7,542 nt of DNA. It comes from Aequorivita sp. (GTDB lineage: Bacteria; Bacteroidota; Bacteroidia; Flavobacteriales; Flavobacteriaceae). The position numbers and the translations under genes are program-made. The notes beneath the pieces are model-generated. The model did no database searches. It was not told the DNA's origin and was given only the letters and a program-made list of their open reading frames with translations. Where the stretch lies: NCBI GenBank assembly GCA_002733915.1, contig NVXN01000006.1, positions 122,865 through 130,406 of the forward strand. The letters run 5' to 3'. How positions within the stretch are numbered: the first letter of the stretch is position 1; every line of letters starts with the position of its first letter. Shown here piece after piece: positions 1 to 6,608 of this stretch.

Positions 1-991
1 CCATAATCTGATTTACATCTTTTACAGGCGGTTGATTGATGTCGAATTTAGGAATGTTGTTTCGGGCTTCCAGTTTTATGATTTTTGAAAGTTTCTTGGC
101 GAATTGTGTGTTTACAAAATGCCCTGGCTTGTTTGCAATTACTTTTCCGCGGATACGCGTACCTACCAAAGCCAAATCTCCCACTACATCCAAAAGTTTG
201 TGCCTTGCGGCTTCGTTTGGATAGTGCAGTGTTAAATTATCTAGAATTCCGTTAGGTTTTACCGAAATGGAATCTTTTCCAAAAGCGGCACGAAGTTTTT
301 CCATGGTGGCTGGTGAAAGTTCTTTGTCAACATAAACAATCGCATTGTTTAAATCACCACCTTTTATTAAGCCATGCTCAAGAAGCATTTCAATTTCATG
401 AAGAAAGCTGAAGGTTCGCGCATTTGCAATTTCATCCTTAAAATCTGAAATATGCTTTAAAGATGCGTTTTGGGTTCCCAATACCTTAGTGCCAAAATCC
501 ACCATAGTGGTTATTTGATATTCCTCAGCGGGCATTACAATAATCTCGCTACCTGTATCTTCATCCAGATATGAGATAACCTCTTTTACAACATATTCTT
601 CACGGGGAGCATCTTGCTCCACAATACCAGCGCTTTCAATTGCTTCCACAAAAAACTTTGAGGAACCGTCCATAATAGGAGGTTCCGAAGCATTAAGCTC
701 CATGGTACAATTATCAATTTCCAGCCCAACCAAGGCAGCCAGCACATGTTCCGAAGTTTGAATTTTAACGCCCTGCTTTTCCAAATTTGTACCGCGCTGC
801 GTGTTTACAACATAATTGGCATCTGCTTCAATTACTGGGTGTCCCTCTAAATCAATTCTTACGAAAGTGTATCCATGATTCTCGGGGGCGGGCTTGAAGG
901 TAATTGTAACTTCTTTGCCCGTATGCAAACCTACTCCCGTAAGGGAAATTTCTTTAGCTATGGTTCGCTGTTTTACCAAACATTCACTCAT
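1..991 (-). CDS. lpxC/fabZ: Bifunctional LpxC-FabZ: UDP-3-O-acyl-GlcNAc deacetylase fused to 3-hydroxyacyl-ACP dehydratase (5' part, 330 codons visible)
   Basis: LpxC is the zinc-dependent deacetylase that commits UDP-3-O-acyl-GlcNAc to lipid A synthesis in the cytoplasm. Seen: the start at 991 gives [15 protein letters not shown], then the LpxC hallmarks in order: SEHVLAAL with zinc ligand His82, PPIMDGSS at 105-111, a second-domain region around NARTFSF (190-196), [14 protein letters not shown] with His264 and Asp268 as the other expected zinc ligands, and KPGHFVNT with the catalytic-type His291. After about residue 315 the sequence continues into [10 protein letters not shown], which matches the start of a FabZ hot-dog domain rather than an LpxC C-terminus, so this should be the LpxC-FabZ fusion usual in Bacteroidetes. 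The FabZ part lies beyond base 1 and was not seen. The ATG sits in ATGAGTGA, overlapping the end of lpxD by 8 bp, so translation is probably coupled. The start choice is firm because homology begins within a few residues of it. Confidence 0.95.
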   Translation of the reverse strand, partial: MSECLVKQRTIAKEISLTGVGLHTGKEVTITFKPAPENHGYTFVRIDLEGHPVIEADANYVVNTQRGTNLEKQGVKIQTSEHVLAALVGLEIDNCTMELNASEPPIMDGSSKFFVEAIESAGIVEQDAPREEYVVKEVISYLDEDTGSEIIVMPAEEYQITTMVDFGTKVLGTQNASLKHISDFKDEIANARTFSFLHEIEMLLEHGLIKGGDLNNAIVYVDKELSPATMEKLRAAFGKDSISVKPNGILDNLTLHYPNEAARHKLLDVVGDLALVGTRIRGKVIANKPGHFVNTQFAKKLSKIIKLEARNNIPKFDINQPPVKDVNQIM

Positions 992-2009
992 TGTCAAGTT
1001 TTTTTTCAACTACGTTGAACCTCTCCATTATTTTTGGAAGGTTTTTAAAATATACATAACTTTTATTAAAATCGCCATAGTTTAAAGCTGGCGAACCTTG
1101 TAGGGTCTCATTGTCCTTAACATTTCGGCCTATACCGCTTTGTGCCTGAATCTTAACATTATCACCAATAGTGATATGGCCCGCAATACCTACTTGTCCT
1201 CCAATCATACAGTTTTTTCCAATTTTGGTAGATCCTGCAATTCCTGTTTGTGCGGCAATAACGGTGTTTTCACCAATCGTTACATTGTGGGCTATCTGAA
1301 TTTGGTTATCGAGCTTCACCCCTTTTTTTATAACCGTAGATCCTAAAGTTGCACGATCTATGGTTGTACCTGGGCCCACATCTACATTGTCCTCTATAAT
1401 TACGTTGCCTGTTTGGGGTACTTTATTGTATTCACCTTTTTCATTGGGAGTAAATCCAAATCCATCGGCCCCTAGCACGACACCACTGTTTATAACACAG
1501 GATTTACCAATTACGGTTTCGGAATAGATTTTAGCGCCCGTGAACAATATAGACTTGTCGCCTATGGTCACATTATCACCTATATAAACATTTGGATAAA
1601 TCTTTACATCATCACCAATTTTTACATTTTCCCCAACATATGAAAAAGCGCCTAAATACAAATTTTCACCGTACTTGGCACTTTCAGAAATAAAGACAGG
1701 ATTTTCTATGCCTGTCTTGTTCATTTTTACTTGATTATAATATTCCAATAGCTGTGAAAAAGCTTTGTAGGCATTCTCAACGCGTATTAAAGTGGTTTTG
1801 ATTTTATTCTCTGGAACAAAATCATTGTTTACAATAGTAATTGAAGCCTCAGTAGAATATATATAATGAGTGTATTTTGGATTGGCCAAAAAAGTGAGAC
1901 TCCCTTTTTTACCCTCTTCAATCTTTGCAAGTTTTGAAACCGCCACACCTTCATCGCCTTCAACGGTACCGTTTAGGATTCCTGCTATTTGGGCTGCTGT
2001 AAATTTCAT
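984..2009 (-). CDS. lpxD: UDP-3-O-acylglucosamine N-acyltransferase LpxD
   Basis: LpxD transfers a hydroxyacyl chain from acyl-ACP to the free 2-amine of UDP-3-O-acylglucosamine, the step after LpxC in lipid A synthesis. Seen: 341 residues, the normal length. The N-terminal uridine-binding domain (about 1-100) starts [14 protein letters not shown] and includes [11 protein letters not shown] at 36-46. It is followed by a left-handed beta-helix of hexapeptide repeats from about 106 to 296 (for example [19 protein letters not shown]). The segment ADGFGF at 181-186 and the QIAHN segment with His241 match the acceptor-site and catalytic-base motifs of the family. The C-terminal helix runs from about 314 to 341. 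The gene lies 120 bp downstream of the HD gene on the same strand and overlaps lpxC/fabZ by 8 bp, so those two are one transcription unit. The ATG start agrees with the family N-terminus. Nothing is missing. Confidence 0.97.
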   Translation of the reverse strand: MKFTAAQIAGILNGTVEGDEGVAVSKLAKIEEGKKGSLTFLANPKYTHYIYSTEASITIVNNDFVPENKIKTTLIRVENAYKAFSQLLEYYNQVKMNKTGIENPVFISESAKYGENLYLGAFSYVGENVKIGDDVKIYPNVYIGDNVTIGDKSILFTGAKIYSETVIGKSCVINSGVVLGADGFGFTPNEKGEYNKVPQTGNVIIEDNVDVGPGTTIDRATLGSTVIKKGVKLDNQIQIAHNVTIGENTVIAAQTGIAGSTKIGKNCMIGGQVGIAGHITIGDNVKIQAQSGIGRNVKDNETLQGSPALNYGDFNKSYVYFKNLPKIMERFNVVEKKLDNE

Positions 2010-2056
2010 GGGGTAATAAGGTTTTTTTTAACCAACGTACATATAAAAGGCAACCG

Positions 2057-2064
2057 CAAAGTAA
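2057..2064 (-). promoter_or_regulatory. Candidate -7 element for lpxD-lpxC/fabZ
   Basis: Read on the minus strand this is TTACTTTG, one mismatch from the Bacteroidetes -7 consensus TAnnTTTG, 47 nt upstream of the lpxD ATG. A second imperfect match, TACGTTGG, lies closer to the gene. No convincing -33 TTTG was found. The 120-bp gap (2010-2129) holds nothing else that I can support, so a promoter internal to the HD-lpxD run is plausible but not shown. Confidence 0.25.
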
Positions 2065-2129
2065 TATATTTTAAATGAATTAGAGGTCGGTCATTCGTTT
2101 TCATTCTTGCAAAAATAGAAAAAAAGGGC

Positions 2130-3374
2130 TTAGCCTCGATGGCTGATTGTATTGTTTTTTGGATAGCACAAATAGTATTTCACTACAGATTTTGACAGGG
2201 CCTCTAAATTCAACTGATCGCTTGCCTTAGCCACGTCTATAACTTTACCGCTTTTCTTCAGAAGATTTATGGTGTCCTTTTCCATGCTGTAGGCTTGGTT
2301 TTCAAGCTTTCCAGTAAAGACAAAAAATGATGCTTCGTCTTCTGAAATGTGATATTTTTCCTCAAGCTTGCTTCTTTTCTCCTTAACCTTCGCGGTGGTA
2401 AAGGGCTCAGATTTCACTTTCACCTTTAACAAATCGCGGTTAAGAAGCATTCTTGAGAGATTGCCCAAAACAAAATCATCGTTGCCCGCCCACATCTTCA
2501 TTCCCGAGATAATATCGTAGTCGTCTAAACTTGAAAATTTTTCAAGAACTTCATCCGAAAAGCCATTTAAGTTTATGGTGTTATTCAGAAAAAATGTAAG
2601 GTTATCGCTCGCAGGAAGGTCGACTCCTTGGGCGGTAAGTTGTTTGGCACGTTTAAGGACCCGAACCAAAAGCTGCTCGGCCACAATGCCCGTTTTGTGA
2701 AGATATACTTGCCAATACATTAACCTTCGCGCTACGAGAAAATTTTCAACGGAATAAATCCCCTTTTCTTCTACTACCAATTTATCGTCTTTTACATTCA
2801 ACATTGTCACCAATCGCTGTGCATTGACCGTTCCTTCCGGCACGCCTGTATAAAAGCTATCACGTTTTAAATAATCCAAACGATCCATATCCAACTGTCC
2901 GGAAACTAACTGGTGCAAAAATTTGCGCGGGTGCTCGTCCTTAAATATTTTAATGGCAAGCGTTAATTGCTTGTTAAACTTCTGGTTTAAGTTTTCCATA
3001 AAAAGCAGTGAAATTTGCTCATGGCTAATGTTTTCCACAATACTATTTTCCATTGCATGGGAGAATGGCCCGTGGCCAATATCGTGAAGTAATATGGCAA
3101 TATAAAGAGCTTCCTCTTCCTTAATTGAAATCGCAACCCCTTTTGAGTGAAGTACTTGAACAGCCTTTTGCATCAAGAACATTGCTCCCAGTGCATGGTG
3201 AAAGCGTGTGTGGTGCGCACCCGGATATACTATGTATGAAAAACCCATTTGTGAAATTCTTCGCAACCTTTGAAAATATTTATGCTCTATCAAATCAAAA
3301 ACCAATTTGCTGGGCATGGTAATAAAACCATAGATGGGGTCGTTTATAATTTTATGTTTTGTGAGGGTTTTCAA
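2130..3374 (-). CDS. HD-domain phosphohydrolase, dGTPase/SAMHD1-like family (COG1078 type)
   Basis: This is a cytoplasmic HD-superfamily metal-dependent phosphohydrolase, resembling the bacterial YwfO/SAMHD1-like group that acts on nucleotides; the actual substrate cannot be read from sequence. Seen: 414 residues starting near KIINDPIYGFITMPSKL, typical of the group. The metal-site residues are all present: TRFHHALG (His60), LLHDIGHGPFSHAME (His97-Asp98) and LDMDRLDYLKRDSFYTG (Asp164). About 200 further residues form the helical C-terminal half. The reading frame opens with TTG at 3374; there is a stop two codons upstream and the first in-frame ATG is Met20, which would cut off the conserved INDPIYGFI segment, so TTG is the best start. 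The gene is divergent from porX and upstream of lpxD on the same strand. It is a housekeeping-type gene, and a link with lipid A synthesis is only positional. Confidence 0.92.
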   Translation of the reverse strand: MKTLTKHKIINDPIYGFITMPSKLVFDLIEHKYFQRLRRISQMGFSYIVYPGAHHTRFHHALGAMFLMQKAVQVLHSKGVAISIKEEEALYIAILLHDIGHGPFSHAMENSIVENISHEQISLLFMENLNQKFNKQLTLAIKIFKDEHPRKFLHQLVSGQLDMDRLDYLKRDSFYTGVPEGTVNAQRLVTMLNVKDDKLVVEEKGIYSVENFLVARRLMYWQVYLHKTGIVAEQLLVRVLKRAKQLTAQGVDLPASDNLTFFLNNTINLNGFSDEVLEKFSSLDDYDIISGMKMWAGNDDFVLGNLSRMLLNRDLLKVKVKSEPFTTAKVKEKRSKLEEKYHISEDEASFFVFTGKLENQAYSMEKDTINLLKKSGKVIDVAKASDQLNLEALSKSVVKYYLCYPKNNTISHRG

Positions 3375-3519
3375 ATTTTAACTTTAAATTAATAGATTCA
3401 CTGTTTTTTTGAAATAATTCAAGGTTATTTTTGAAGGAATTCTTCGCGACAATAATAAAGTAGAATTATATAAATTGAATTTAACGATACTTCTTTGCCA
3501 AAGCTTCGGAGTACAAAGA

Positions 3520-3527
3520 CAAATATA
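3520..3527 (-). promoter_or_regulatory. Candidate minus-strand -7 element for the HD gene in the divergent gap
   Basis: On the minus strand the sequence is TATATTTG, a full match to TAnnTTTG, about 145 nt upstream of the TTG start of the HD gene and 6 nt from the porX ATG. No TTTG at the expected -33 distance is visible, and the resulting leader would be long. The rest of the 3375-3532 gap is AT-rich. It contains a short odd palindrome, CTTTGCCAAAG (3493-3503), upstream of porX. I found no full-consensus plus-strand -7 for porX. Confidence 0.22.
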
Positions 3528-3532
3528 CATAT

Positions 3533-5083
3533 ATGAGCGACATAAAAGTACTATGGGTAGATGACGAGATAGATTTGCTAAAACCACACATTCTATTCCT
3601 TGAAAACAAAAATTACAAGGTAACGACGGCACAGAGCGGTACGGAAGCACTTGAAGAAATAAAAAAAGAAAATTTTGACATTGTTTTTTTGGATGAAAAT
3701 ATGCCGGGCCTCACAGGGCTTGAAACACTTTCGGAAATTAAGGAGCAGCAAGCCTCCATTCCTGTGGTAATGATTACCAAAAGCGAAGAAGAATATATAA
3801 TGGAAGAAGCCATCGGTTCCAAAATTGCCGACTATCTTATAAAGCCCGTAAACCCGAACCAGATTCTTTTGAGCTTAAAGAAAAATCTGGACCACAGTAG
3901 GCTTGTTTCTGAAAAGACTACCTCAAATTACCAACAGGAATTTCGGAAAATTGCCATGGACCTTTCTATGGTGAATAGTTTTGAGGAATGGAAAGACCTT
4001 TACACAAAATTGGTTTATTGGGAACTGGAGTTGGAAAACATTGAGGATTCAGGAATGTTTGAAATTTTGGAATCTCAAAAGACGGAGGCCAACAGTCAAT
4101 TTTGCAAATTTATTGATAAAAATTATCCGAAGTGGTTTGAGGACCCGAGCGAGGCGCCTACCATGTCTCACACTCTATTCAAAGAAAAAATTCAACCTCA
4201 ATTGAAGCAGGGGGTTCCTACTTTACTTGTAGTTGTAGATAATTTAAGGGTAGACCAATGGAAGGCTTTTGAGCCCACCGTTGCAAATATTTACAAAAAG
4301 ACTTCCGAAGAACTTTTTTGCAGCATCCTTCCCACTGCTACTCAATACGCTCGAAATGCAATTTTTTCTGGCCTTATGCCAAGTGAAATGGAGAAATTGC
4401 ATCCAGACTTATGGTTAAACGACACGGATGAAGGTGGAAAAAACATGAAAGAGGAAGAGTTTTTAACCGCACAATTGAAACGCTTGGGCCTAAATTTAAA
4501 CTGGAGCTATCATAAAATCTCAAGTTTGAAACAAGGTAAAAAGCTAGTGGAAAACTTTAAAAGCCATAAGGATGAAGACTTAACGGTGGTTGTCTATAAT
4601 TTTGTTGATATGCTCTCCCACTCCAAAACAGAGATGGAGGTTATAAAGGAACTTGCTTCTAATGACAAATCATACCGTTCGCTTACACAAAGCTGGTTTA
4701 GAAATTCACCGCTACTAGAAATTATTCAACAAGCCGCACGTCTTGGCTTCAAACTGATAATTACTACAGACCACGGGACAATCAATGTAAAAAACCCTTC
4801 AAAAGTGATTGGTGATAAAAATACCAGTCTTAATCTACGTTATAAAACCGGCAAAAGCTTAACCTATGAAGATAAAGAGGTTTTGGCGGCAAAAGATCCG
4901 AAAACCATTTATTTGCCAACCATAAACATGAGCAGTTCATTCATCTTTGCAAAAGGCGATTATTTCTTTGCCTACCCCAATAATTATAACCACTATGTAA
5001 GTTACTATAGAAACACCTATCAGCACGGTGGCGTGTCGCTGGAGGAGATGATTATTCCATTTTCGGTTTTTACCCCTAAGTAA
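3533..5083 (+). CDS. porX: PorX-type response regulator: receiver domain plus PglZ (alkaline-phosphatase-fold) output domain
   Basis: PorX is the response regulator that, with the sensor kinase PorY, controls type IX secretion genes and gliding or virulence secretion in Bacteroidetes; its PglZ domain is a zinc-dependent phosphodiesterase fold rather than a DNA-binding domain (family knowledge). Seen: 516 residues, the usual length. The receiver domain spans about 1-120 with the acidic pocket Asp10-Asp11, phospho-acceptor Asp54 in FLDENMPG, Thr82 and Lys104 in LIKPVNP. A helical linker follows to about residue 225. The PglZ domain has VVDNLRVDQW (Asp236), LPTATQYARNAIFSG (Thr268/Thr270), NFVDMLSHS (Asp359, His363), TTDHGT (Asp413-His414) and QHGGVS (His498), so the metal-binding and nucleophile positions appear intact. 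The ATG at 3533 places the receiver at the exact N-terminus. tsaE follows 94 bp downstream. No porY or T9SS structural gene is in the window. Confidence 0.95.
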   Translation: MSDIKVLWVDDEIDLLKPHILFLENKNYKVTTAQSGTEALEEIKKENFDIVFLDENMPGLTGLETLSEIKEQQASIPVVMITKSEEEYIMEEAIGSKIADYLIKPVNPNQILLSLKKNLDHSRLVSEKTTSNYQQEFRKIAMDLSMVNSFEEWKDLYTKLVYWELELENIEDSGMFEILESQKTEANSQFCKFIDKNYPKWFEDPSEAPTMSHTLFKEKIQPQLKQGVPTLLVVVDNLRVDQWKAFEPTVANIYKKTSEELFCSILPTATQYARNAIFSGLMPSEMEKLHPDLWLNDTDEGGKNMKEEEFLTAQLKRLGLNLNWSYHKISSLKQGKKLVENFKSHKDEDLTVVVYNFVDMLSHSKTEMEVIKELASNDKSYRSLTQSWFRNSPLLEIIQQAARLGFKLIITTDHGTINVKNPSKVIGDKNTSLNLRYKTGKSLTYEDKEVLAAKDPKTIYLPTINMSSSFIFAKGDYFFAYPNNYNHYVSYYRNTYQHGGVSLEEMIIPFSVFTPK

Positions 5084-5124
5084 TTCTTTTTAAAACAATT
5101 GTGTAGGAATTATTACCAATTTGT

Positions 5125-5158
5125 TAGATAATTTCGCTTTTAATTGATAAATTATCTA
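5125..5158. repeat. Perfect 10-bp inverted repeat upstream of tsaE
   Basis: The arms TAGATAATTT (5125-5134) and AAATTATCTA (5149-5158) are exact reverse complements with a 14-nt spacer. The repeat ends 19 nt before the tsaE ATG. No T-run follows the right arm, so it is not a standard intrinsic terminator. The right arm runs into TATATTCG, a near match to the -7 element, so an operator or a leader stem are both possible. Confidence 0.6.
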
Positions 5159-5164
5159 TATTCG
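5157..5164 (+). promoter_or_regulatory. Weak candidate -7 element for tsaE
   Basis: TATATTCG differs from TAnnTTTG at one base and overlaps the right arm of the inverted repeat. It lies 13 nt before the tsaE ATG, which would leave a very short leader. tsaE could equally be transcribed from porX. Confidence 0.2.
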
Positions 5165-5177
5165 TCCCGTTTTTACT

Positions 5178-5591
5178 ATGGAATTTACATATATCCAAAA
5201 TGATATTGGCGAAATAGCTGAACAACTTTTAAAAAATTCAGCCTCAAATGTATTTCTTTTTTATGGCGATATGGGTGTTGGCAAAACAACTTTAATAAAA
5301 GAGCTTGTTAAACAACTGGGAGTTATTGAAACCTCAAGCAGTCCCTCCTTTTCAATAGTTAACGAATATGACACGCCCAAGGGCGCTATTTACCACTTTG
5401 ATTTTTACAGGATAAAAGATATTGCTGAAGCTTTTGATATTGGCCTAGAGGATTATTTATATAGCGGAGCCTATATTTTTATTGAATGGCCCGAAAAAAT
5501 TGATCGCCTTTTGCCTGAAGATGCTAATAAAATTAATATCAAAATTAATAATAACGGAAGTAGAACTTTAAAATTTATGCCGGTGAAATAA
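5178..5591 (+). CDS. tsaE: tRNA threonylcarbamoyladenosine biosynthesis ATPase TsaE
   Basis: TsaE is the small P-loop ATPase that works with TsaB and TsaD to complete N6-threonylcarbamoyladenosine at position 37 of ANN-decoding tRNAs in the cytoplasm. Seen: 137 residues, within the family range. Walker A is GDMGVGKTTL (30-39, Lys36). The switch-like SSSPSFSIVNEY segment is at 53-64, YHFDFYRI with Asp75 at 72-79, and FIEWPEKI with Glu103-Trp104 at 101-108; all four are diagnostic for TsaE. The ATG at 5178 fits the family N-terminus. It follows porX on the same strand after 94 bp. Downstream the region turns AT-rich before the first lipoprotein/membrane module. No oddities in the gene. Confidence 0.96.
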   Translation: MEFTYIQNDIGEIAEQLLKNSASNVFLFYGDMGVGKTTLIKELVKQLGVIETSSSPSFSIVNEYDTPKGAIYHFDFYRIKDIAEAFDIGLEDYLYSGAYIFIEWPEKIDRLLPEDANKINIKINNNGSRTLKFMPVK

Positions 5592-5738
5592 AATTGCAGC
5601 GAGAAATACTATATTTTTTTAAAATCACTTTTTAGTTGTTTGCCCCAAATCGCAAAAATTATAGAGAAGATAATCTATTGTCAAAAAAATTTATAAATAT
5701 ATACTAAAAATAATTAAAAAACTTTTCTTTTTTCATAC

Positions 5739-5746
5739 TAGGTTTG
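5739..5746 (+). promoter_or_regulatory. -7 element of module 1 (TAGGTTTG)
   Basis: This is an exact match to the Bacteroidetes -7 consensus TAnnTTTG, 31 nt before the ATG of the first 46-residue lipoprotein. The equivalent site in module 2 has the same 31-nt distance, which supports function. A clear -33 TTTG is not visible. The preceding 5592-5738 stretch is AT-rich with no gene or terminator that I can support. Confidence 0.6.
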
Positions 5747-5753
5747 AAGTGTT

Positions 5754-5771
5754 ATTAACCTCACAAAAACT
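5754..5771 (+). repeat. Conserved 18-nt leader element, copy 1
   Basis: ATTAACCTCACAAAAACT occurs here and again, identically, at 6708-6725, each time in the predicted 5' untranslated leader of the small lipoprotein gene, followed by an AT-only stretch and ATG. It has no Shine-Dalgarno character; the A-run could act as a translation enhancer in this phylum. The function is inferred. Confidence 0.65.
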
Positions 5772-5777
5772 ATTAAT

Positions 5778-5918
5778 ATGAAAACTCTAAAAGTACTTTT
5801 TATCGCAGCAATTTTTTCATTAGGAACCTTTGCTTCTTGCACCCCAGAAAGCATCCAGGATGAACAAGCACCCCAACAAATTGAAAAAAGTAAAATCATC
5901 ATACCTAGCAACGGGTAG
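5778..5918 (+). CDS. Small putative lipoprotein, 46 residues (module 1)
   Basis: I recognise no family. The ORF encodes an N-terminus MKTLKVLFIAAIF, a hydrophobic stretch to about residue 18, then FASC with Cys21, a plausible lipobox for signal peptidase II. The mature part would be only 26 residues, acidic at first (CTPESIQDEQ) and ending IIIPSNG. Support for a real gene: the paralogue at 6733-6873 has the same 46 residues in length, 27 identities, and many differences at third codon positions of this frame (GCA/GCC, TTT/TTC, TGC/TGT, CCC/CCA, ATT/ATC). A consensus -7 site and conserved leader lie immediately upstream. The last 59 nt overlap the membrane protein gene in the +1 frame. It probably sits in the envelope after export. 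Alternative: a simple secreted peptide or a leader peptide. Confidence 0.75.
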   Translation: MKTLKVLFIAAIFSLGTFASCTPESIQDEQAPQQIEKSKIIIPSNG

Positions 5919-6372
5919 TATTATAGCGCTTATTATAGCAGCATCACCTTATATTTTTTACAGTTATGAAAGTTTCCCACAAACAAAAACGTGGGAAACT
6001 TTTTTATTTACATACCAAGCAAATTGGTACCAAGAAGTAAAAGTTTCTGCATGGACAATGATGGGAAAGTTTGTTCCACTCCTACTTTTGGTTATTTGGT
6101 TTATTACCTGTAAGCATTGGTGGTACCACGTTATACTCATACCTATTGGAATGTTTGCATTCCAATTATTTAGTGTTATTAATGATGATGTGGGAATAAC
6201 AGATGAAGTGGAAATATGGTGGCTCTTTCCTATAATGTTAGTTATAGTTCCGTTTGTTTATCTTATAAAAGCTCAGCTTTCGAATAAATTAATAGGAAAG
6301 GATTTACGAAGTTTCGAAGAGGAATTAGGTTCTAAAAATTCTATATGGAAGCAGATAAAAGATCTTTTCTGA
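5860..6372 (+). CDS. Four-helix membrane protein of unknown function, 170 residues (module 1)
   Basis: The family has no function that I can name. Predicted helices lie at about 14-34, 66-84, 89-107 and 119-137. The N-terminus is basic (KLKKVKSS) and the C-terminal tail (about 138-170) is charged and ends WKQIKDLF, so both ends are probably cytoplasmic with two periplasmic loops. Segments shared with the paralogue are YESFP, WET, IWF.TCKHWW at 79-88, DEVEI at 115-119, IPFVYLI or VPFVYLI, and SFEEEL. Start choice: ATG 5860 lies inside the upstream lipoprotein gene but matches the module 2 start; a TTG at 5830 would add ten residues, and the next in-frame Met is after helix 1, so the overlap is needed to keep helix 1. 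Its 59-nt overlap with the lipoprotein suggests coupled expression. It could be a partner of that peptide; this is inferred. Confidence 0.85.
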   Translation: MNKHPNKLKKVKSSYLATGSIIALIIAASPYIFYSYESFPQTKTWETFLFTYQANWYQEVKVSAWTMMGKFVPLLLLVIWFITCKHWWYHVILIPIGMFAFQLFSVINDDVGITDEVEIWWLFPIMLVIVPFVYLIKAQLSNKLIGKDLRSFEEELGSKNSIWKQIKDLF

Positions 6373-6390
6373 TTTTTTGACCCCAGCTAA

Positions 6391-6416
6391 ATTTTCAAAA
6401 TTTATACGTACCTTGG
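6391..6416 (+). promoter_or_regulatory. Promoter-like sequence downstream of module 1
   Basis: ATTTTCAAAATTTATACG followed by TACCTTGG (6409-6416) looks like a flavobacterial promoter with one mismatch in the -7 box. TTTTCAAAATT also occurs just upstream of the alanine dehydrogenase gene (7354-7364), so this may be a duplicated copy of that promoter. GTACCTTGGTAC (6408-6419) is also a short self-complementary sequence. Confidence 0.25.
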
Positions 6417-6482
6417 TACTTTTATAATTATCATTTTAACATCTAGCATAAAGAAAACCTACATATCAATTATAGCTTTAGC

Positions 6483-6551
6483 ATGGAGTTAAAAGAAAAA
6501 AAATTAAAACTAACTAAAAGCGAAATAAAACAAAAAAAACATTGCCGGTGA
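6483..6551 (+). pseudogene. Tiny ORF, 22 codons; possible relic of an HTH regulator when read through an A-run
   Basis: ATG at 6483 opens MELKEKKLKLTKSEIKQKKHCR and stops at 6551. The stop follows a run of eight A. Removing one A from that run lets the frame continue as NIAGELTTISRVVVNVKI to a stop at 6594, and that stretch loosely resembles the recognition-helix region of Crp/Fnr-type HTH domains (EIA-x-x-L-x-TSRxVVSR). No effector domain lies upstream. It may equally be chance coding in AT-rich DNA, so this is a weak call. Confidence 0.2.
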
Positions 6552-6579
6552 ATTAACAACTATAAGCAGGGTTGTAGTA

Positions 6580-6598
6580 AATGTTAAAATTTAACATT
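6580..6598. repeat. 19-nt palindrome upstream of module 2
   Basis: AATGTTAAAATTTAACATT has two perfect 9-bp arms about a single central A. It ends 95 nt before the module 2 -7 element. The size and symmetry are those of a binding site for a dimeric repressor. It is not followed by a T-run and is too AT-rich for a strong terminator. No such site was found before module 1. Confidence 0.6.
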
Positions 6599-6608
6599 AA
6601 ATTGAATT

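Noticed and set aside
36..224. Plus-strand ORF of 62 codons
   Set aside because: It lies wholly antisense to the well-supported lpxC/fabZ frame and has no recognisable protein features.
894..1346. Plus-strand ORFs at 894-1085 and 1140-1346
   Set aside because: Both are antisense shadows of lpxC/fabZ and lpxD; the hexapeptide repeat coding on the minus strand explains the open frames.
2114..2144. Possible terminator after the HD gene (AGCC/GGCT stem then a T-run on the minus strand)
   Set aside because: The stem is only 4 bp and is separated from the T-run by six bases, so it is too weak to call.
3125..3322. Plus-strand ORF of 65 codons
   Set aside because: It is antisense to the HD-motif region of the phosphohydrolase gene, with no independent support.
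3384..3822. Minus-strand ORFs at 3384-3650 and 3613-3822 near the start of porX
   Set aside because: They overlap the porX receiver domain in antisense and the divergent gap; their translations show no domain.
3981..4205. Plus-strand ORF of 74 codons inside porX
   Set aside because: Alternative-frame shadow within the porX linker; the porX frame is clearly the coding one.
5830..5859. TTG start adding ten residues to the module 1 membrane protein
   Set aside because: The ATG at 5860 aligns exactly with the only usable start of the module 2 paralogue, and the added residues come from the lipoprotein lipobox region in another frame.
6356..6367. AAAAGATCTTTT palindrome at the end of the module 1 membrane gene as a terminator
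   Set aside because: It encodes the conserved C-terminal KDLF residues, has no loop, and is not kept in module 2 (AAAAGATCTCTTT).
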